Positions 58,660-64,000 of a stretch of 64,000 nucleotides of DNA are shown here, piece by piece (the first letter of the stretch is position 1; every line of letters starts with the position of its first letter). The position numbers were made by a program, and so were the translations under genes. Below the pieces are notes generated by a model that worked only from the letters and a program-made list of their open reading frames with translations, was not told the origin of the DNA and made no database searches. The stretch lies in assembly GCA_905178155.1 (NCBI GenBank), contig CAJINV010000003.1, forward strand, positions 269,091-333,090. The letters are read 5' to 3'. The stretch is from Amoebophrya sp. A120. Its lineage: Eukaryota > Sar > Dinophyceae > Syndiniales > Amoebophryaceae.

Positions 58660-59581
58660 AATGACACCGGAACAAGAGTGGATCGTGCACACGACTATTT
58701 TCTCGCGAGGATCTTCGATGGTAGGTTTTGGTTTCGAATTATTCTTTTCCACTGGATGAACAAGATGAAGATGCGTGCCAAATACACAGTGAAGACGAGC
58801 ATCCAGTTTCAGTTTTTCCACAGGTAGAACGTGAGACGGACGCGTGAAAGCTGCGTCTTAGAATCTAAAGTAGGAAGCGGTTCTTTTTCTGCGGCCGGTT
58901 TTGCTTTATTGCCTGCAGCTGCACCACCAACCTAAAGCTAATAAACCGACGCAGCGTGGTTGTCGTAATCATGTTCTTGTTCTTCATGATCTCGTGACGG
59001 CCATGATGCCTTCACATCTCCTTCACGGCGTAGCAAGATGTGTCACCGTTAGGTTTTTTTCGATACGCCAGTTTCTTGCTTTGTTGTTGTTGACGATGGA
59101 TCCCCTCCTGTTCTTAACCCCTCGTGATCATTCTTTTGCTCTTCGTGCTTGTGCCTGTGCGCGTGGTGCTGGTTCAAATGGCGCTTATTGATCTTCACGT
59201 GTTTTTGTGCGCTAGAGCGGGATCCCTTGTGAGTTCGTTTTCCTGTTGTAGCGTCACGGCGGACTCCTCGGAGCACTGTTTGATCAGATCCCTCTATTGT
59301 AACCAGCATCTTCGCGATGTTGATGGTGTGTTGACAGCACACCCTGCAATACTAATACAAACAAGAACTGCTGCACTAAGTATTCAATTTGTCTCCGACT
59401 CAGCCTCAGTCCCGATGCATCGTTCACGTTTTGAGAACTAGCGCAACTACTTTAAGAAGGCAAGAAATTAGAAGACAGCAGCAGATGCAGAAGGTGGAGA
59501 AGTAGAACACAACGAAAACAATAAAGCTAAATACAAAATCTAAATCTTCAAATAAACATCAACCCAAAAGTTTGAGCGAAA
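58660..59581. other. Intergenic spacer
   Basis: Short frames on both strands; nothing recognised. Confidence 0.5.
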
Positions 59582-60334
59582 ATGCAGGACGCTGACGTCA
59601 TCGCCGTGCCGGCTCCGAATCAACGCATTGTTCCACCGATCTGCTACTTCTACAAAATCGCTAAATGTAGGAATCCCAATTGCCAATATCTGCACCCGAT
59701 TGGGATGGAGGGAAGGGCGCTGGCGGGCAACCAGCAGAGACGGGAAGTACTAATATCTATGTCATGCACTATGTTGATGTTCATTTTTTCCTGCGTTGAG
59801 TCTACTGACTGTAGCCCTAGCGGGTCGTGTTTTCTGTAAACAGTTTTGACAGGTCGTATTTTGTCCTCGCAAGAAAGAACACGTCAATCATCATGATGAA
59901 GATGAACAGAAGTTGTAGGGTCGAAGTAATATTAATATTTTTGCCATGTATGTGCGAAAAATGAGTGAAGATGAAGTTGTTGAAGTGACATATTAATGTA
60001 TAAAAATCGACAGCGCGCGATTGCCGAGATGAAACTGAGACGTAAACGGGAACTGCAGAAGAAAATAGCGGTCGTGGGTGCTGCGAGCTGCATGTTTATG
60101 GTGCTTATTTGGAGCGGGCTTGGACTAGGTCATTTAGTACAGCCGTTGTCCCCTTTGGGGGCGGTAGTCTTCTACGCCTCCTTCGCCCAGCAGTGCGCCA
60201 TCGCCGCGGTCATTCTCTGGCCGGAATTTTTCGGTCTGCGACGCGCATTGCGGGCCTGGCTGGCTACGGTTGTGGTTCCTATTCGCTGGAGGTCCTGCAT
60301 GGCGATGCTCATTCGCGGCCCTCTACTAATTTGA
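59582..60334 (+). CDS. CCCH zinc-finger protein with C-terminal membrane segments
   Basis: Exons 59582-59746 and 60014-60334 (486 nt, 161 residues) join in phase 0 via an ordinary intron GTACTA...CGACAG. The product then reads NQQRRE-RAIAEMKLRRKREL, a natural basic helix. Residues 23-39 hold one CCCH finger, ICYFYKIAKCRNPNCQYLHP, with spacing C-x7-C-x4-C-x3-H, typical of RNA-binding fingers. After the basic helix come two hydrophobic segments (KIAVVGAASCMFMVLIWSGL and AVVFYASFAQQCAIAAVILW) and an Arg-rich end. A CCCH finger on a membrane-anchored protein is unusual; if the exon join is wrong, these are two separate short genes. The chosen start is the first ATG. Confidence 0.65.
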
Positions 60335-61749
60335 ATACTTTGCAGGGTCGGAAGACTACCAGAAGCGTGAAGCTTGACAACTAAGCGAGCCACCGCGCTA
60401 TATTGGTTTGCAGCTTGCAAATAAGTTTAGAATAGAAAGCGAAATACTTCTTTAGAGCGCGCGCACTTCTGCAGGACTCGAGCCGTGGGACAAATTGGCT
60501 TAGACGAGCTTTTCGTACGTAGATTTTTCCTTTCAAAGAAAATGAGAATAGAGTCGGCGTCATGAACGAAATATGCTGCTACTTAGACAGCGCAAAACTT
60601 TGCTGATTTTTTTGAGGGTATCTATAACAGCTAGATACAGCAAAGTAATGATGAGATGGAAATTTTTAGGAGGAAGCACAAGCAGGCGGGAGAATTGTTA
60701 TTGTTCATCGATATTTTTCAAAAAGGTCTCTTTGAACGTATAATGACACCAGGAAAAGCAAATACAATTAGTTCTCCGTATGGGTTTGGGTTCTTTTCGG
60801 ATCCACGCCCGTCGTGTAAGAAACGAAAGAACAACTACCACCCACGACGCAAAAGAGGGTACAAAAGAAGGAGGAGGCAAGAGCTACTCTTCTTCGAAAC
60901 AAACAGAGTTGTGAGCCGATAGGTTCCCGTTACTCTTACCAACATCACCACATTGACCGCCGCTGCTAATATCAGCGTCGATTTGATGATGCTTGCGGCA
61001 CCTGTCGCCGACGCGTCGCGCAATGTACCCACTGTTCGGATCGGTATTCATGATATTTACATCATAGAGCTGGTACGTTTATACTATGTGGTCTGCCCCA
61101 ATAAGCGCAACGGGCATCGCATGATTGAGTGTGCCAGTTATTGGGGGCGGGCAGCTGCTGGTGTTACGCTTGGATGTCGCGCCAGGACTCGGGCGGTCTC
61201 CAGCGATAGCCTTTCCTGTCCCATCGTGATAGTAGATTATATGCAGACGAGGAGTCAGAGCCTTTGGCTTTGAACGAGAAAGCAAAGGGAAAACAAACGA
61301 AGCCAACCGTTCTGGCGTGGTCGTTTTGCAAGCATCCGCAATGTCGCAGCTGAAAGACAGGAGGTATTGGGGGGGACGCATGTGACGTACAAATGGAGTG
61401 GGTGCGTCACGCGGTGGAAGCGCGGAGTGTACTAGCGTGCATTGCCTGGTAAGACTTAGACTGATGCCACAGCCACGTAGCGAAATCAAAATATCAATAC
61501 CAGCGTTCTTTTGTGAACGCCTGCGGAATGGCAAAAGATATCCGGCATCAGCACCAAAATCATGAAGCCCGAGGCCCCCGCCACGCTGGGCGGCATAAGA
61601 AATGTCTACACGACCACGGCCACTGACCTGCGCAGCAGAAGACCAGCGCAGCGGAAGAGCGACAAACGCCGACAGAAATAGAATTACATCAAGGGCAGCG
61701 GCACACGGTACTATAATCTTGTTCTCGTCTAGCGGTACTACTAGCGACC
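60335..61749. other. Intergenic spacer
   Basis: No supported gene. A 226-codon minus-strand frame (61079-61759) overlaps the ankyrin ATG and lacks any domain, so it is not called. The rest is AT-rich with short frames. Confidence 0.45.
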
Positions 61750-63763
61750 ATGGGGGCACTGCCTTCCAACTTCGACGATGTGAACGAGCCGCGCGTTCTC
61801 GCCGTGTCCGGGCACCGGATGGTGCAGCAGGTGGTAGACAGTACGTGCCAGGACGTGGATCAGATGCCGGGGTTGAACGACTGCGCGTGGGACGTCGACT
61901 GGCGCAAGTTGCTGTACCGGCTGAAGAGGCGGGATTTACTGGATGTGGCGCTTCACGCCCACGGCTTTCAGAACGACTTAACGTGGAACACGCTGCTCCA
62001 CCGGGCCGTGGCGGAACCCAAGCAGCCCGAGGCGGACTGGTTCATCGTGGGGGCGGGGAACGACAACGAGAAGCCCATCGACGAGGACGAGTTGCTCGCG
62101 GAGCTCCGCTATCCTGTGCAAAGGTATCGTACTCGTAGTCACTGCAGTCATGCATTACAAATCTTTTCCCTAAGGCAAATCCGCATTGCAAATTTGATTT
62201 CTCAATCTGAGGAAATTTGTAATGCATTTATACGAGTGCGATACTTCTGGTTCTGCAGTTCATATCCACGCCGAAACCGGGAATCCGGACTACCAGCTGG
62301 AAAAGGAACTGCGCCCCATCGCGAACAACAACGACCTGATTGCCTGGCTGGTGCGGTCCATTCTGTCGCACCGCGCCAACGTGAACATCATGAACCTGCG
62401 GGGCGACACGCCCGTGGTAACGGCGATCCGCAACGGCCACAACTGCGAGGTGGTGAAACTGCTTCTGGACTACAAGGCGCACGTGCAGTATCGCAAGCGC
62501 CCGCTCATCGAAACCGAGCCGGACGAGGAACTACCTCCCGAAGAGGAAGAAACCGATAACAACAAACCGCCGGACGACGCCGAGGACAAAGACCGGCGGA
62601 AGGTTCTAGACGACGAGCAGTACCTGTCGGCCCTGACGATCGCGGTGAAGTGCCGCCGGTCACCGGAAACGCTGCTGACGATTCTGATGCAAAAGAAGGT
62701 GGACTGCAACGTGGTGGATTGTGACGACATATCCTGTGCAAAAGTATCGTACTCGTATTGCAATCATGCATATACAAATCTTTAACTTTATCTTAAGGTA
62801 AATCCGCATTACAAATTTTATCTCTCATGCTGAGGACATCGACATTTGTAATGCTTTTATACGAGTACGATACTTTTGCAATGCATACGACATCAAGCAG
62901 AAATCGCTTCTGCACTACGCGGTCCGCCAGCGTGACATCGCCTTGACGGCAATTTTACCCTGTGCAAAAGTATCGTATTCGTATAAATGCAAGTCTTGCA
63001 TTACAAATATTTTTCTTAACGCAAATCAGCATGACAAATTTCATTTCTCATGCTGAGGAAATTTGTAATGCATTTATACGAGTGCGATACTTTTGCACTG
63101 CATAAATTTTGCTGCAGTCCAAGCGGACGGAACAGCTGGATTGCAACATCCCGGACTTCCTCGGGTGGACGCCGATCTACGAAGCCATCGACTTGAAGGA
63201 CGAGGCCATGGTGGAGCTGCTCGCGGACTCGCAGCTGCAGATCCGGCAATTCAACGATTTGGGGCCAAAACTGTGGAAAACCGTGAGCGGGTGGCCGACG
63301 GCAGTGCGGAAGCCCACGATCAAGGACCCGAAAACCGGACGGAAGGTGCTGCGCGACCCGACGTATGCATTGCAAAAGAATCGCACTCGTATAAATGCAT
63401 TAAAGATTATTTCCTCAGCATGAAAAAAATTTGTATATGCGGACATACTTCAAGTTTGTAATGCATGATTGCAATACGAGCGCGATACTTTTGCACAGGA
63501 TACGACGCGGGTTAGGGTCGACGTGCTGGACAAGCAGGGGGTTTCGCCGCTGTGCCACGCCATTTTGAAACGGTGGGTCGAGGGGGTCAAGTGCCTCTTG
63601 AAATTTTGGCCCTCGATCGCGTTCTCGACGGGGTTGCCGCTTCGCGTCGCGTGCCGGCTGACGGACGTGGTGACGCGGGGGGACAGGGCCCGCCTGGAGA
63701 TCGTGGACCATCTGCGGATGATTGGGTCCGAGCTATTCCCCTCCGTGGTCGAGCAGGGGCACA
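61750..63763 (+). CDS. Ankyrin-repeat protein, partial at 3' end, five introners
   Basis: Starts at ATG 61750. The exons inside the window are 61750-62109, 62270-62729, 62893-62955, 63110-63363 and 63508-63763; frame is kept over each join (1393 nt so far). Every interruption is an introner and none is an ordinary intron. Ankyrin-type units include WNTLLHRAVAEPKQPEADWF, NIMNLRGDTPVVTAIRNGHN followed by EVVKLLLDYKAHV, KSLLHYAVRQRDIALTAIL (across an introner), LGWTPIYEAIDLKDEAMVEL and VSPLCHAILKRWVEGVKCLL. An acidic insert lies near residue 235 (PDEELPPEEEETDNNKPPDD). The gene continues beyond the end of the window. The role is probably protein interaction. Confidence 0.88.
62110..62264. mobile_element. 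Introner, CTGTGCAAAAGTATCG type, reversed tips, older copy
   Basis: Left end TATCCTGTGCAAAGGTATCG; right end CATA preceded by diverged sequence. Flanks TCCGC (62105-62109) and TCCAC (62265-62269) differ at one base. Excision joins GAG-CTC-CGC to GCC-GAA-ACC. Confidence 0.92.
62730..62887. mobile_element. Introner, CTGTGCAAAAGTATCG type, reversed tips
   Basis: Left end TATCCTGTGCAAAAGTATCG, right end complementary to TATGCATTGCAAAAGTATCG. Duplication CGACA at 62725-62729 and 62888-62892. Excision joins TGT-GAC-GAC-A to TC-AAG-CAG. Confidence 0.96.
62956..63104. mobile_element. Introner, CTGTGCAAAAGTATCG type, reversed tips
   Basis: Left end TACCCTGTGCAAAAGTATCG, right end complementary to TATGCAGTGCAAAAGTATCG. 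Duplication AATTT at 62951-62955 and 63105-63109. Excision joins GCA-ATT-T to TG-CTG-CAG. Only 68 bp after the previous copy. Confidence 0.96.
63364..63502. mobile_element. Introner, CTGTGCAAAAGTATCG type
   Basis: Left end TATGCATTGCAAAAGAATCG, right end complementary to TATCCTGTGCAAAAGTATCG. Duplication CGACG at 63359-63363 and 63503-63507. Excision joins GAC-CCG-ACG to CGG-GTT-AGG. The tips are in the opposite order to the two preceding copies. Confidence 0.96.
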
Positions 63764-64000
63764 TATGCATCGCAAATATGTAGTCTGGGTCTGGAAAGTT
63801 GGAACTTGTCATGCTAAAAAGTCTGGATCCGTTGCAAAAAATATATGTGTTGCGTGATTTTTCCCCAGAAAAGTTGTCAGCGTTTGACGGAGTAGTTGGA
63901 GGGAGTTTCTCATGTTCATGTAGGATATAGGCATGGTTGCACTAGAGATCTTACACAATCAATCTGTCACGCTAGAAGGTCCTGCATTCCAGAATCCAGA
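63764..64000. mobile_element. Introner, GTCTGGGTCTGGAA type, cut by window end
   Basis: Left end TATGCATCGCAAATATGTAG followed by TCTGGGTCTGGAAAG. The last 20 bases of the window (CCTGCATTCCAGAATCCAGA) look like the complementary inner end, so only about 15-20 bp seem to be missing. GCACA (63759-63763) is the expected left duplication. Confidence 0.85.

Noticed and set aside
61079-61759. 226-codon minus-strand open frame
   Set aside because: No domain, overlaps the start of the ankyrin gene and contradicts the uniform orientation.

Overview
The window looks like nuclear DNA of an alveolate, most likely a parasitic dinoflagellate of the Syndiniales (Amoebophrya-like). This is an inference. 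It rests on (i) intron-rich protein genes with one near-universal marker (V-ATPase subunit B), (ii) many transposon-like introns (introners) with terminal inverted repeats, 5-bp target-site duplications and no GT-AG ends, a gene architecture reported for Amoebophrya, (iii) every supported gene lying on the + strand, and (iv) T2-3(A/C)GGG-like telomere-type tracts. No bacterial operon, ribosome-binding-site or CRISPR logic is present.

Layout. 1-2045: edge of a GC-rich satellite array (monomer about 107 bp, dimeric period about 215 bp). 2.3-4.6 kb: spermidine-synthase/METTL13-like methyltransferase. 5.5-9.7 kb: AT-hook, Lys/Ser-rich nuclear-type protein with two introners. 12.3-14 kb: unknown two-exon gene. 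14.9-18.8 kb: folate/biopterin (BT1) transporter with two introners. 20.4-23.3 kb: intronless SpoU/TrmH RNA methyltransferase. 23.8-25.9 kb: chromate-transporter family protein with one introner. 26.9-27.8 kb: unknown. 28.7-31.9 kb: V-ATPase subunit B, ten exons, three introners. 33.2-35.7 kb: TQC-repeat/coiled-coil protein. 36.6-39 kb: long coiled-coil protein. 39.8-42.5 kb: U-box protein whose apparent stop codon lies inside an introner, so the gene is about 730 codons. 43.6-47.4 kb: FkbM-type methyltransferase with four introners and an internal duplication. 47.7-48.4 kb: small membrane protein. 49.1-50.8 kb: ankyrin protein with one introner. 51.6-55.7 kb: large MFS-like membrane protein. 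56.3-57.2 kb: non-coding inverted-repeat element with a 62-bp perfect palindrome. 57.8-58.7 kb: secretory-pathway single-pass protein. 59.6-60.3 kb: CCCH finger plus membrane-segment protein. 61.7 kb to the end: a second ankyrin gene carrying five introners, the last cut by the window end.

Main result. Nineteen introners of seven terminal-repeat types were located by eye, all inside coding sequence. Sixteen have perfect 5-bp duplications on both sides counting two with one mismatch separately (15 perfect intact pairs, two with one mismatch, one imperfect, one truncated). Removing the element plus one duplication copy restores the reading frame in every complete case but one (29365), whose frame is also kept but whose duplication is unclear. 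Conserved protein motifs are re-formed across the cuts (for example in V-ATPase B and the chromate transporter). All seven types share an internal TTTGTNATGC / GCATNACAAA pair. Ordinary introns coexist with them and mostly begin GTAC or GTAT and end CAG. The genes are functionally unrelated; there is no visible pathway cluster.
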